Shown here: in pieces, positions 55,702 through 64,000 of the stretch
How the letters are laid out: every line of letters starts with the position of its first letter
Position numbering within the stretch: position 1 is the first letter of the stretch
Source of the DNA: Allorhizobium ampelinum S4
Lineage (GTDB): Bacteria > Pseudomonadota > Alphaproteobacteria > Rhizobiales > Rhizobiaceae
NCBI RefSeq assembly: GCF_000016285.1
Contig: NC_011981.1
Coordinates: 558,001-622,000, forward strand
Direction: 5' to 3'
Length of the DNA stretch: 64,000 nucleotides
The notes under the pieces: model-generated
What the model was told of the DNA's origin: nothing
The model's input: the letters and a program-made list of their open reading frames with translations, nothing else
The model's database searches: none
Position numbers and translations under genes: made by a program

Positions 55702-56925
55702 CTATTTCGCGATGAATTCGAGAGGCATGCGGTCGAGGGCATGGATTGCGTTGTTGGGACGCCAGACGACCTCTCCGTCGAATTCAATGCGGTCCACTTT
55801 CGCCGCCATCACCGTGAGCAGTGTTTCGAGTTCCAGCCGCGCGATGTTCTGCCCAACGCAACCGTGGATGCCCGCCCCGAACGCCATATGTCCTGCCGGC
55901 CTGCGGTCTATGCGGAAGCTTTCCGGGGCCTCCCATTTCTCTGGGTCCAGGTTAGCCGCCCCAAGGACGCAAATGATCTTGCTGCCTTCGGCGATCTTCA
56001 AACCTGCGATTTCGGTATCGACAGCGGCGGTCCGACCGAATGTGTGCACCGGAGATGTATACCGCAGAACCTCCTCGAAGCAGGGGCGTGCCAGCGAAGG
56101 GTCGACCTTGAGCCGTTCGTATTCCGCCGGATTGGATGCGAGGCACCAAAGGGCATTGCCGATCCCGGTCACGGTCGTGTCGACCCCGGCTGACAGGAAC
56201 GAGCGGATCAGCAAACCGGCTTCTTCCTGCGTGATTTCTCCGGCATCCGCCGCTTCGTAAATGATCGCCCCCATGCCGTCAGGGCGCAGCCGCGAGCGGG
56301 CGCAGGCGGACATGATCCAGGGAACGATTTCGGGGATCATGGCACCAGCCTTGCGGCGCAGCGCGTTGTCCGGCCCCATGGAGTTGAAAACCATCGCGCC
56401 GTAATCGACCAGGGGACGCGGGTCGTGATCCACCATTCCGAGCGCCTCGGGAAAAACAGCGGTTGGAAAGGCCTCTGCAAGTTCCACCACCGCTTCGAAA
56501 CGTCGCTTTTCCAGAAGCGCATCCACGATCTCCACGGCCTTCACACGGAAATCCTCCTTGAATTTCGAGATGGCCTTGGGGGAAAGAGCCCGCGCCATGA
56601 CCTTGCGCGTGCGTGCGTGCTCCGGCGGGTCCACTTCCAGGATGATTGACGGCGGACGCCAGGGCGTACCATAGCGGAAATCATTCAGGCCAACTCCCCT
56701 TGAGGAGACGAAGCGCGCGTGGTCGGAAAAAATTTCCTTCGTCTCCTCATAGCGGCCGGATGCGAGAATGGAATATTTTGGAATATAGACCAGCGGCCCC
56801 TTCGCACGCAGCTCTGCATAATAGGCGTTCGGATCAGCGAGGACCGCCTCGTCGTAAGGATCGATATCCCAGACGGGGATGCCTTCGGCAGGTTCGAAAA
56901 CGCGATGCCCTTCGATCATGTTCAC
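55702..56925 (-). CDS. Cytochrome P450, CYP199-like (para-methoxy/alkyl-benzoate oxidising)
   Basis: This 407-residue class I P450 has the haem ligand Cys356 in FGAGIHGCVGQ, the acid-alcohol pair AGVDTT (Asp249, Thr250) and the ExxR Glu285-Arg288. The segment TPWRPPSIILEVDPPEH gives Arg90 and Ser93, and IRSFLSAGVDTT gives Arg241 and Ser242. These match, from memory, Arg92, Ser95, Arg243 and Ser244 of CYP199A4, which hold the carboxylate of 4-methoxybenzoate. It should demethylate or hydroxylate para-substituted benzoates or cinnamates. The start is GTG at 56925, eight bases after AGGAGG, overlapping the small ORF. Confidence 0.92.
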   Translation of the reverse strand: MNMIEGHRVFEPAEGIPVWDIDPYDEAVLADPNAYYAELRAKGPLVYIPKYSILASGRYEETKEIFSDHARFVSSRGVGLNDFRYGTPWRPPSIILEVDPPEHARTRKVMARALSPKAISKFKEDFRVKAVEIVDALLEKRRFEAVVELAEAFPTAVFPEALGMVDHDPRPLVDYGAMVFNSMGPDNALRRKAGAMIPEIVPWIMSACARSRLRPDGMGAIIYEAADAGEITQEEAGLLIRSFLSAGVDTTVTGIGNALWCLASNPAEYERLKVDPSLARPCFEEVLRYTSPVHTFGRTAAVDTEIAGLKIAEGSKIICVLGAANLDPEKWEAPESFRIDRRPAGHMAFGAGIHGCVGQNIARLELETLLTVMAAKVDRIEFDGEVVWRPNNAIHALDRMPLEFIAK

Positions 56926-57047
56926 AGCGATGTCCTCCTCGCGCCTTGGAGCAGCTGCCGCCGACCTTCGAGGGCGTCAATCCAGCTGTTGCTCGCCCAT
57001 GGCAAGGCTATCGCGGCCGCAAAAACGGCGCGTGGAATCATGTTCAT
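56922..57047 (-). CDS. Small coupled ORF upstream of the P450, 41 residues
   Basis: The ATG at 57047 has GGGAGG upstream. The stop TGA (56922-56924) overlaps the GTG start of the P450 (GTGA). The product starts MNMIPRAVFAAAIALPWASNS and has a short hydrophobic run and a charged tail. Its MNMI opening repeats that of the P450. I recognise no family; translational coupling is its clearest role. Confidence 0.5.
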   Translation of the reverse strand: MNMIPRAVFAAAIALPWASNSWIDALEGRRQLLQGARRTSL

Positions 57048-57105
57048 CTTGAAATCCTCCCAAAGTTCGTTGACGCCCGCCTCCTCCTCAGGCGTCAGGG
57101 CGTCA

Positions 57106-57159
57106 CGAGTTGCGTTCGCAACTCGCTAAGTTGTGCCGTTATGAGTTGTGATGTCAACT
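57106..57159. promoter_or_regulatory. Two identical-format operators upstream of the P450 operon
   Basis: AGTTG-N6-CAACT occurs at 57108-57123 (inside a perfect CGAGTTGCG-TT-CGCAACTCG) and at 57144-57159, with centres 36 bases apart. A TTGACA, a candidate -35 on the minus strand, overlaps the second. I saw no convincing -10. They are likely sites for the MarR encoded at the end of the operon. Confidence 0.65.
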
Positions 57160-57295
57160 AGAAACTTGAGTGCGGGGTCCTCAATGAGTTTAATTCCGAG
57201 AGGCGCAGTGCCCCGGGCCGCTTCCGAGCTTTCGACGGTTTGTCGCGCCGATCAGTCGCCAAAGGCTGGTGGTCGTTGCATCTGACTGATGGCTC

Positions 57296-57632
57296 TCAGA
57301 TTCTGGCCCTCCGGCTCAGCGTGGTGTGCTCGGGCACAGCCAAATCCGTCGCCATCATGTCCAAAACAGAGTTCAAAAGACCCTCGGCTTGGCGCAAACA
57401 CAATTCGAATCTCATGCCCAGCATCGGCGTGGTTTCGATCGCCAGATCAATATAGCGCGGCTGGCCACCACGCGTCTTGCGGCATGGGGCTGCCCAGCCC
57501 GCCAGCGCTTCTGGCGCTATCCAAAGGGTTAAACTGCCACGCGGCGAAGGCCGGCTTCATATTCCGCCCAGTTCGCCACTTTCAACTTCATCTTACCGAT
57601 ATGCGGGCGGCGTTATGTTTGTGCGGCAAGTT
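57296..57632 (-). pseudogene. Remnant of an IS5-type transposase gene
   Basis: Reading from 57632, the minus strand gives PHKHNAAR, then after a frame change HIGKMKLKVANWAEYEAGLRR, and after another GSLTLWIAPEALAGWAAP..TRGGQPRYIDLAIETTPMLG, ending TTLSRRARI at a stop. This is the N-terminal third of a common IS5-type transposase, with at least two frameshifts and no catalytic core. It separates the P450 operon from the aldehyde dehydrogenase gene. Confidence 0.75.
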
Positions 57633-57819
57633 GAATCAATCAACCTATTTTTGATCCTGGCAGCATAGATCCAAAACATTGACATTTGGCCCGTGCGCCA
57701 ATCCCGCACTTCCTGCAATCAGATCCCACAATGGCCGTGAAATCGACTTCGCTCAATCAATCGTCATCGCACAAAGAGCGCGGCCCTTTCGAGCCGCGCC
57801 CATAACGATGTTAAGCCAC

Positions 57820-59247
57820 TCAGGCGGCTGCGTTGATGACCAGCGTTTGCGAATTGGTATATTCGCTGAGGCCCTCAAGCGCATTTTCAATGCCGATGCC
57901 GGATTGCTTGTGACCACCAAAGGCCACATGGGGCGAGAAGCTGTGAATCTCGTTGACCCAGACAGTCCCGGCTTCGATCCGCTCGGCGATGCCGCGTGCC
58001 GCAGCAATGTCCTTGCTCCATACGGAGGCGGCAAGGCCATATTCCGTATTGTTGGCGCGATGGATCACATCGTCGATATCCTTAAACTTCAGAAGCGGCA
58101 GAACAGGGCCGAAGGCTTCCTCGACCACCACGCGGCTATCCTCCGGTGGATTATCAATGATGGTGACAGGCACGAAGAAGCCCTTGCGGTCCTCAACTTC
58201 GCCGCCCAGCAGAAAGTGGAGGCCTTTGTCCTTCGCATCAGCCAAAAGATTTTTCAGCTTCTCAAACTGCATGCGGTTCTGAATAGGACCGAGATCCGTT
58301 CCCTGTTCGGCACCGTCGCCAACCTTCACGGTTCTGGCATAGGCCACCAGAGCCTCGGCCAGTTCATCATAAACGTCTTCGTGGATGTAAAGCCGCTTGG
58401 CCGCGACGCAGAATTGGGCGCTGTTCTGGAAGGCCGCCCAGAATAGCTTTTCGGCAGTTTCCTTGACGTTGACATCCGGCAGCACAATGGCCGGGTCGTT
58501 GCCGCCAAGCTCCAGCGTGATCCGCTTGAGATTGCCTGAGCATGCCTCCATGATCTTGCGGCCCGTGGCTGTGGAGCCGGTGAAGCTGATCTTGCTGATG
58601 TCCTTGTGCTGCGTCAGCCAGGAGCCGAGGTCGTTGCCGCCAGAAACCACGTTAAGCACGCCCGGCGGCAGAATATCGCGGACAATCTCGCCCAGTTTCA
58701 GCGTGCACAAAGGCGTATAGGGCGAGGGTTTCAACACCATGGTGTTGCCAGCAACCAGTGCAGGCGCGATCTTCCACACGGCCAGCAGGATCGGAAAATT
58801 CCATGGCGTGATGCCGCCAACAACACCAAGCGGAACGCGCCGTGTCTCCACCGTGCGCCCATCGGTTTTCTCAGCCACATGAAGGGGCAGCTCCTGTTTG
58901 GCAATTTCCCGGCACCAGAAGGCAGAGCCGCCAACCTCCCATTCGGCCCCCTTGAACGCCTTGCCCTGTTCCCGCGTCAAAAGACGCATGAACTCTTCCG
59001 CATGGGCCTCGATGGCATCGCCAAGGCGGGCAACAAAGGCCTGACGCTCGCTCAATGGGCGGGCCGACCATGCCGGAAAGGCTGCCTTTGCAGCGGATAC
59101 GGCCGCCTCCAGCTGCTCACGGCTGGCGTCGGGTGCCTTGGCAATCACCTCTTCGGTGGCGGGGTTGAAGACCTCAAAGCTGGATGTCGCACTGACGGCC
59201 TTGCCGTCGATGGTCATCGTATAATCCCCATTGAAATTGATGGACAT
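57820..59247 (-). CDS. NAD(P)-dependent aldehyde dehydrogenase
   Basis: This is a 475-residue aldehyde dehydrogenase with the Rossmann-type cofactor site (FTGSTATGRKI), the catalytic glutamate in LELGGNDPAIV, and the catalytic cysteine in FQNSAQFCVAAKR. The usual NSGQ before the cysteine reads NSAQ. It oxidises an aldehyde to an acid that the acyl-CoA ligase of the same operon could activate. Confidence 0.93.
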   Translation of the reverse strand: MSINFNGDYTMTIDGKAVSATSSFEVFNPATEEVIAKAPDASREQLEAAVSAAKAAFPAWSARPLSERQAFVARLGDAIEAHAEEFMRLLTREQGKAFKGAEWEVGGSAFWCREIAKQELPLHVAEKTDGRTVETRRVPLGVVGGITPWNFPILLAVWKIAPALVAGNTMVLKPSPYTPLCTLKLGEIVRDILPPGVLNVVSGGNDLGSWLTQHKDISKISFTGSTATGRKIMEACSGNLKRITLELGGNDPAIVLPDVNVKETAEKLFWAAFQNSAQFCVAAKRLYIHEDVYDELAEALVAYARTVKVGDGAEQGTDLGPIQNRMQFEKLKNLLADAKDKGLHFLLGGEVEDRKGFFVPVTIIDNPPEDSRVVVEEAFGPVLPLLKFKDIDDVIHRANNTEYGLAASVWSKDIAAARGIAERIEAGTVWVNEIHSFSPHVAFGGHKQSGIGIENALEGLSEYTNSQTLVINAAA

Positions 59248-59308
59248 GATGGAACCTCCCGTTTCCAGCGCGCAAAACGCGCAAATATTGACAAATGCCG
59301 ACCGCCGC

Positions 59309-60811
59309 TCAGGCGGGGACGTTGGCCTCTCGCAGCGAGCGGCGTAGAACTTTTCCGGTGCTGTTTTTCGGCAGATCTTCGACGAAAATCACCCGTCGCG
59401 GAATTTTGTAGGATGCCAGATGCTTGCGGCAGTGGTTGAGCAAAGCCTCCTCGCTCAATGCCACATCGCGGTGAGGCACAACGAAGGCCTGGGCAATCTC
59501 ACCCTTTTCCTCATCAGCAATGCCCGCAACAGCCACCATGGCAACAGCCGGATGCATGGCAATCACCTGCTCAAGCTCTGCCGGATATACATTATAGCCA
59601 GCGGTGATGATCATGTCCTTCTTGCGATCAACCACGAAGATATAGCCATCCGCGTCGGTGCGGGCGATGTCGCCGGTCGCAAGCCAGCCGTCAGGGTCTA
59701 TCGCCTCAATGGTGGCAGCCTCGTTGCGCCAATAGCCCTTTGTGACCATGGCACCACGCACCAGCAATTCACCGGGTCTGCCGGGCGTGGCCTCGCGCTT
59801 TGGCTCCTCCAGATCGGCGAGGCGCACCTCCAAACCCGGCATCGGCAGTCCGATTGATCCGGGGCGCGGGCTCCAGTAGGGCGAGTGCGTGATGGCAGGG
59901 CCTGCAACCTCGGTCATGCCCCACAATTCCAGAAGCGGGCAGCCAAAGCGGCTTGTCACGGCATCAATCTTGGCAGTCGGCATGGTCTGGCCGCCAACGG
60001 TGCAGCGCGTCAGGCTTGTCAGGCCGGCGTTCGCGATGTTCGGATGGGCGAGCATCTGGTAGAACATGGTCGGCACACCCTCGAAAAGCGTGGCTTTTTC
60101 CGCGCTGATCAGCCGCAAAGCCTCGGCGGCATCGAAGCGCGGCGTGGTAATCAGCCGCGACCCGACGAGAAAGGTCGCATTCATGACGATATTGCCGTAA
60201 ACATGCGGAAACGGCAGAGAGGTCAGCACGGCGTCGCCATCGTGACGCACATGGATGGTGGCCGTGCCCGCCAGACTCGCAAAAAGCCCGGCATGGGTCA
60301 TTGTGGCACCTTTCGGACGCCCGGTTGTGCCAGACGTATAGCCGATGGTGAAAAGATCGTCCGGGCGGCGCTCGACTGGAAGCCTATACTCTCCATCGAG
60401 AAGTGTTGTGAGTTCTTCCGCCTCCGGGGCCTCGCCCAGCGTAAAAACATGGGCCTTGGTTTTGAAAGAGGCGCGGCGATCAGCAGGAACGATTAGGGCT
60501 GCGGCCTCGGAATTGTCCAGAATGAAGGCGACTTCTTCCGCGCTGAGGAGAAAATTCGCAGGCACGACCACCGCACCCAATCTGGCAATGGCATGATAGG
60601 CAACCACCCATTGCCAGCCGTTGGGCAAATGCAGCACAATGCGATCACCCGCTCGCAGACCGCGCGCCGCAAACGCTCCGGCCATGCGCCCTGCCAGATC
60701 GTCTATTTCTTGAAAGCTGAAGGAACGCAGGCCGGGAAGGGTCAAGGCGGTCTTATCGCCAAACCGTTGGGCTGCGTTATACGCCAAATCGCTGATGCGA
60801 GATTGTTGCAT
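59309..60811 (-). CDS. AMP-forming acyl-CoA ligase (FadD/4-coumarate ligase-like)
   Basis: This is a 500-residue adenylate-forming ligase with the P-loop YTSGTTGRPKGA, the A5-like LLELWGMTEVAG, the A7 motif GWLATGDIARTDADGYIFVVDRKKDMI and the C-terminal lysine in PKNSTGKVLRR. It activates a carboxylic acid to its CoA ester. It is transcribed ahead of the aldehyde dehydrogenase gene. The short length and overall shape fit FadD3 or 4-coumarate-type ligases; the acid is unknown. Confidence 0.92.
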   Translation of the reverse strand: MQQSRISDLAYNAAQRFGDKTALTLPGLRSFSFQEIDDLAGRMAGAFAARGLRAGDRIVLHLPNGWQWVVAYHAIARLGAVVVPANFLLSAEEVAFILDNSEAAALIVPADRRASFKTKAHVFTLGEAPEAEELTTLLDGEYRLPVERRPDDLFTIGYTSGTTGRPKGATMTHAGLFASLAGTATIHVRHDGDAVLTSLPFPHVYGNIVMNATFLVGSRLITTPRFDAAEALRLISAEKATLFEGVPTMFYQMLAHPNIANAGLTSLTRCTVGGQTMPTAKIDAVTSRFGCPLLELWGMTEVAGPAITHSPYWSPRPGSIGLPMPGLEVRLADLEEPKREATPGRPGELLVRGAMVTKGYWRNEAATIEAIDPDGWLATGDIARTDADGYIFVVDRKKDMIITAGYNVYPAELEQVIAMHPAVAMVAVAGIADEEKGEIAQAFVVPHRDVALSEEALLNHCRKHLASYKIPRRVIFVEDLPKNSTGKVLRRSLREANVPA

Positions 60812-61050
60812 TGTTCGCCCCCTCTATGCCATGGCTGGAATAGGAACGGCTTTCACAACACGCGCTTCGCCTTTTCCGCACACGACGGCGGCATTAAAAC
60901 GGATCATGCAGGCCTCCCTCGCAGCCGCCCGCTCCTCCAGGCGGCTGTCTTGATCTTCGCAAAAGCTACAGCCGAATAAGGATCAAATCCTGCCAAAGAA
61001 TTGATGCATTCGGACAACGACAAGGCTGCCTCACGGGTGCGATGCAGCTT

Positions 61051-62067
61051 TCACGACTTATGCGATGATGTACCCTGCCTTGCAGCAACCGCGAAAGCCC
61101 GTGGGGTCTGGCCAGTCCAGGACTTGAATGCACGCACAAAACTTGCCTCTGCATCAAAGCCACATTCGCGGGCAATGCGCTTGATCGGCCACTGGGTGGA
61201 AGCCAGCAGTCGCTCTGCCAGCCGTTGGCGCGACAGATCTTTCAGCGCCTGAAACGATGTGCCTTCCTGTTTGATATGGCGGTGAAGGCTGCGGGTTGAC
61301 AGATTGAGCTTTTCTGCCAGGTCATCGATCCCTGCTGCTGGCATGTCATTCAGCAAGCGGAGAATTTCGCGCGAGAGCAGACGGTCGCGCCGATACTGAC
61401 GCACCATCAGCGGCAAGGGCCGCCTCAGCATTTGTCGCAAGGCAGCATCATCGCGCAGGACGGGCAGGCCCAGATAGGCAGCATCAAAACGAAGGCTTGC
61501 CTGATCCGCGCCAAACGACGCAGGGCCATTGAAGAGATAGCGGTAGCTTTCAGCATGCGCTGGTGCGTCGAATGGAAACGCAACATCAACCAAGGGAATG
61601 CGCGTGTCGCCGAGCCACGAGGCCACGCCCTGAAGATTGCGCAGCAGGCTGACCAGACAAAACTCCCGAAAAGCGCCAAGTTCGCTTTTCTCTTCGATCC
61701 GAACCTCAGCCAGATTGCGTCGCGTTTCGAGACTGAGCGTAACATCCTGCGTGATGAGGTTATGATGGCGGCACCATCGCGTGATGGCAATGCCCAGCGT
61801 GGCCGAGGGCAGTGATGCGCGGCACAGCATGCCATAACTGCCCCACGGCAGGCGGTGGGAAAACCAGCCAAGCGCCTCATCGTCCAGCTCGCGCATGGCG
61901 TGATCTGACAGGCGTTCGAGTTGATCGGCTGTTATTCTGCCATCTGCATGCAGGGTGGCGGGATCAATGCCTGCCGCGAGAAGCGCTGGCTGCTCTGTCA
62001 TCCCGCGCTTTTGATAGGCTAAAACAATAGCCAAGGCAAAGCCGGAGGGCGTTCTCGCCTGCGTCAT
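61051..62067 (-). CDS. AraC-family regulator with an arabinose-binding-domain-type N-terminus
   Basis: This 338-residue regulator of the OruR/ArgR-like group has a long N-terminal sensor (LAYQKRGMTEQPALLAAGIDPATL) and a C-terminal double helix-turn-helix (LAEKLNLSTRSLHRHIKQEGTSFQALKDLSRQRLAE; ECGFDAEASFVRAFKSWTGQTPRAF). The ATG at 62067 has GGGAGG upstream. It is divergent from the carboxylase operon and upstream of the ligase and dehydrogenase, so it could control both. Confidence 0.92.
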   Translation of the reverse strand: MTQARTPSGFALAIVLAYQKRGMTEQPALLAAGIDPATLHADGRITADQLERLSDHAMRELDDEALGWFSHRLPWGSYGMLCRASLPSATLGIAITRWCRHHNLITQDVTLSLETRRNLAEVRIEEKSELGAFREFCLVSLLRNLQGVASWLGDTRIPLVDVAFPFDAPAHAESYRYLFNGPASFGADQASLRFDAAYLGLPVLRDDAALRQMLRRPLPLMVRQYRRDRLLSREILRLLNDMPAAGIDDLAEKLNLSTRSLHRHIKQEGTSFQALKDLSRQRLAERLLASTQWPIKRIARECGFDAEASFVRAFKSWTGQTPRAFAVAARQGTSSHKS

Positions 62068-62194
62068 GAACCTGCCTCCCTCTGGCACTATCCATCAATT
62101 CTTTGACGGGATTTGCCTATCTTCAATCGCTAGACTGCCACAAAGTCAATAATGACCGGCGCGGCGGAAACGCTTGCGGCAGAGGAGGCCGGGC

Positions 62195-63793
62195 GTGAAT
62201 CCATTGTCAACAAGCATCAATTCCGGCTCGGCAGAATTTCGCGCCAATGCCGAGGCGATGGCGGAGGCTGTCGCCGATCTCGCCTTGAAAACGGCTCAGG
62301 CGGCACTGGGTGGTGGCGAGGTGGCGCGCAGGCGCCACACCGGGCGCGGAAAGCTGCTGCCTCGTGAGCGGATCGATCGCTTGCTCGATCCCGGATCGCC
62401 ATTTCTGGAGATTGGTCAGCTTGCGGCCCACGGCCTTTATGATGGCGAAGCCCCGTCTGCGGGTATCGTCGCAGGCATTGGCAATGTCGAAGGCCGCCGC
62501 TGCATGGTGGTTGCCAATGACGCGACGGTAAAGGGCGGCACCTACTATCCGATGACGGTGAAGAAGCACCTGCGCGCCCAGAAAATTGCTGCGGAAAACC
62601 GTCTGCCCTGTCTTTATCTCGTGGATTCGGGCGGTGGCTATCTGCCGCTCCAGGATGAGTTTTTCCCCGACGAAAATCATTTTGGCCGCATCTTCTACAA
62701 TCAGGCGCAGATGTCGGCGGCTGGTATTGCGCAGATCGCCGTTGTCATGGGCTCCTGCACAGCGGGTGGAGCTTATGTGCCCGCCATGAGCGATGAGACG
62801 GTGATTGTGCGCGAACAGGGCACAATCTTTCTCGCAGGCCCGCCATTGGTGAAGGCGGCAACCGGTGAGATTGTCACGGCGGAAGATCTTGGCGGTGGCG
62901 ATGTGCACACCCGCATCTCCGGCGTTGCCGACCATTTGGCCGAAAATGATTCCCACGCCCTTCACATCGCCCGGCGGATCGTCTCGACATTGCCCGCGCA
63001 GGAAGACGCGGCCAGCCAGTTTGACGAGCCGATTTATCCAGCCGAAGAGCTTTACGGCATCATCCCATCTGACACGCGAAAGCCTTATGATGTGCGTGAG
63101 GTGATTGCGCGTCTGGTGGACGGCTCGCGGTTTGACGAATTCAAGGCGCGCTACGGCACAACGCTTGTGACGGGCTTTGCCCATCTTTATGGCATGCAGG
63201 TCGGCATCATTGCCAACAATGGCATATTGTTTGGGGATGCGGCGCTGAAGGGGGCGCATTTTATTGAGCTTTGCGTTCAGCGCCGTATTCCGCTGCTGTT
63301 TTTGCAAAACATTACCGGCTTTATGGTTGGGCGCGCTTATGAAAATGAGGGCATTGCCAAGCACGGCGCAAAACTGGTGACGGCGGTGGCCACAGCCGCT
63401 GTTCCAAAACTCACACTCGTCATCGGCGGCAGCTTTGGCGCCGGAAATTACGGCATGTGCGGGCGCGCCTACAGCCCCCGCTTCCTGTGGATGTGGCCCA
63501 ATGCGCGGATCAGCGTCATGGGTGGAGATCAGGCGGCGTCCGTTCTGGCCACACTTCGACGTGACGGCGTTGCCGCCAAAGGCGAAACATGGCCGCAGCA
63601 AGAGGAAGATGCATTCAAAAACGGCATCCGCGCCCAATACGAACGGCAGGGCCACCCCTATTATTCGACCGCCCGTTTGTGGGATGACGGCATCATTGAC
63701 CCCGCGCAAACCCGCCGGGTTCTCGGCCTTTCCCTGTCAACGGCGCTCAATGCGCCCATCGGTGAAACCCGCTTCGGCCTTTTCCGCATGTGA
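62195..63793 (+). CDS. Acyl-CoA carboxylase beta subunit (3-methylcrotonyl- or geranyl-CoA type)
   Basis: This 532-residue carboxyltransferase subunit has the family core ([81 protein letters not shown]). It would carboxylate 3-methylcrotonyl-CoA (leucine/isovalerate route, LiuB) or geranyl-CoA (acyclic terpene route, AtuC); I cannot tell which. The GTG at 62195, six bases after AGGAGG, is a better start than the TTG that opens the frame at 62174. Confidence 0.92.
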   Translation: MNPLSTSINSGSAEFRANAEAMAEAVADLALKTAQAALGGGEVARRRHTGRGKLLPRERIDRLLDPGSPFLEIGQLAAHGLYDGEAPSAGIVAGIGNVEGRRCMVVANDATVKGGTYYPMTVKKHLRAQKIAAENRLPCLYLVDSGGGYLPLQDEFFPDENHFGRIFYNQAQMSAAGIAQIAVVMGSCTAGGAYVPAMSDETVIVREQGTIFLAGPPLVKAATGEIVTAEDLGGGDVHTRISGVADHLAENDSHALHIARRIVSTLPAQEDAASQFDEPIYPAEELYGIIPSDTRKPYDVREVIARLVDGSRFDEFKARYGTTLVTGFAHLYGMQVGIIANNGILFGDAALKGAHFIELCVQRRIPLLFLQNITGFMVGRAYENEGIAKHGAKLVTAVATAAVPKLTLVIGGSFGAGNYGMCGRAYSPRFLWMWPNARISVMGGDQAASVLATLRRDGVAAKGETWPQQEEDAFKNGIRAQYERQGHPYYSTARLWDDGIIDPAQTRRVLGLSLSTALNAPIGETRFGLFRM

Positions 63794-63800
63794 GATTGCC

Positions 63801-64000
63801 ATGATCTATAAAACCCTTGATCTCGAATTGAACGGTGCGGTCGCAACAGTGTGGATGAACCGGCCAGACCTGCACAATGCCTTCGATGAGATGCTCATTG
63901 AGGACATGACGCTGGCCATTGAAGCGCTGTCTGAAAACGACAGCGTGCGCGTCCTTGTGCTGGCCGGTCGTGGGGCCAGTTTTTCCGCAGGCGCTGACCT
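63801..64000 (+). CDS. Enoyl-CoA hydratase (5' part, cut by window end)
   Basis: The first 66 residues show a crotonase fold: ATVWMNRPDLHNAFDEMLIEDM and VLVLAGRGASFSAGADL, the oxyanion-hole strand. It starts seven bases after the carboxylase stop, which is the LiuB-LiuC (or AtuC-AtuE) order, so it is probably a methylglutaconyl-CoA or isohexenylglutaconyl-CoA hydratase. Confidence 0.88.
   Translation, partial: MIYKTLDLELNGAVATVWMNRPDLHNAFDEMLIEDMTLAIEALSENDSVRVLVLAGRGASFSAGAD

Noticed and set aside
62207..63709. Long minus-strand open frame (500 codons) opposite the carboxylase beta subunit
   Set aside because: It is the shadow of a strongly recognisable GC-rich gene; the translated sequence has no domain and the plus-strand frame has clear family motifs.
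1..64000. CRISPR arrays, tRNA and rRNA genes
   Set aside because: No direct repeats with regular spacers, no cloverleaf-like or rRNA-like sequence was noticed in the window; a covariance-model scan would be needed to exclude a tRNA fully.

Overview
The window looks like an accessory (plasmid, chromid or genomic-island) stretch of an alphaproteobacterium, most likely a member of the Rhizobiaceae such as Rhizobium, Agrobacterium or Allorhizobium. This rests on gene style (FixK-type Crp/Fnr regulator, IS427-group insertion sequence, many short ABC and LysR/AraC/MarR catabolic modules, GC-rich codon use) and not on any ribosomal or housekeeping marker. No rRNA, tRNA or CRISPR array was seen.

Layout. 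(1) 1-7277: the tail of a peptide/nickel-type ABC ATPase, a DUF2946-like periplasmic protein, a Crp/Fnr regulator, then a tightly overlapping operon of a Fec/Btu-type metal ABC importer, a PCu(A)C copper chaperone with a copper-uptake-associated C-terminal domain, a SCO protein and an exported isonitrile-hydratase-like DJ-1 protein. This reads as a copper-acquisition locus. (2) 7611-13589: MoaA, a ferredoxin reductase, a 7Fe-type ferredoxin and a molybdopterin oxidoreductase in one operon, with a divergent AraC regulator. (3) 14143-24507: an AraC regulator convergent with a nitroalkane-oxidase-like flavoenzyme, a GGDEF-EAL protein, a soluble double-PAS chemotaxis receptor, a periplasmic one-CxxCH protein with a BTAD/SARP-type regulator, and a small protein. 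(4) 24808-29901: an AcoR-type sigma-54 activator, paired operator palindromes, a perfect -24/-12 promoter, a butanediol-dehydrogenase-like enzyme and an NTF2-flavin monooxygenase fusion. (5) 30203-43209: an RraA-fold aldolase with a LysR regulator; an operon of biotin carboxyl carrier protein, biotin carboxylase, a carrier-like protein without its biotin site, 5-oxoprolinase PxpB, PxpC, PxpA and an aminotransferase; then a LysR regulator, an SDR and a polar amino acid ABC transporter. (6) 43347-44660: one IS element and a chimera of transposase and chemotaxis-receptor debris. (7) 44711-53372: a three-subunit glycolate-oxidase-like complex, a MarR regulator with two matching operators, a small coupled ORF, an MFS transporter and an OprB porin. 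(8) 53605-57632: MarR, ferredoxin reductase, [2Fe-2S] ferredoxin, a CYP199-like P450 and a coupled 41-codon ORF, preceded by two matching dyads and a decayed IS5-type transposase. (9) 57820-64000: aldehyde dehydrogenase, acyl-CoA ligase, AraC regulator, and divergently a 3-methylcrotonyl/geranyl-CoA carboxylase beta subunit and an enoyl-CoA hydratase cut by the window end.

Together the genes describe a soil or plant-associated chemoheterotroph collecting small catabolic modules, each with its own regulator. The observations with most promise are the copper locus with a possible isonitrile link, the biotin-dependent form of the 5-oxoprolinase operon with an apo-carrier paralogue, the self-contained molybdoenzyme redox chain, and several very small coupled ORFs.
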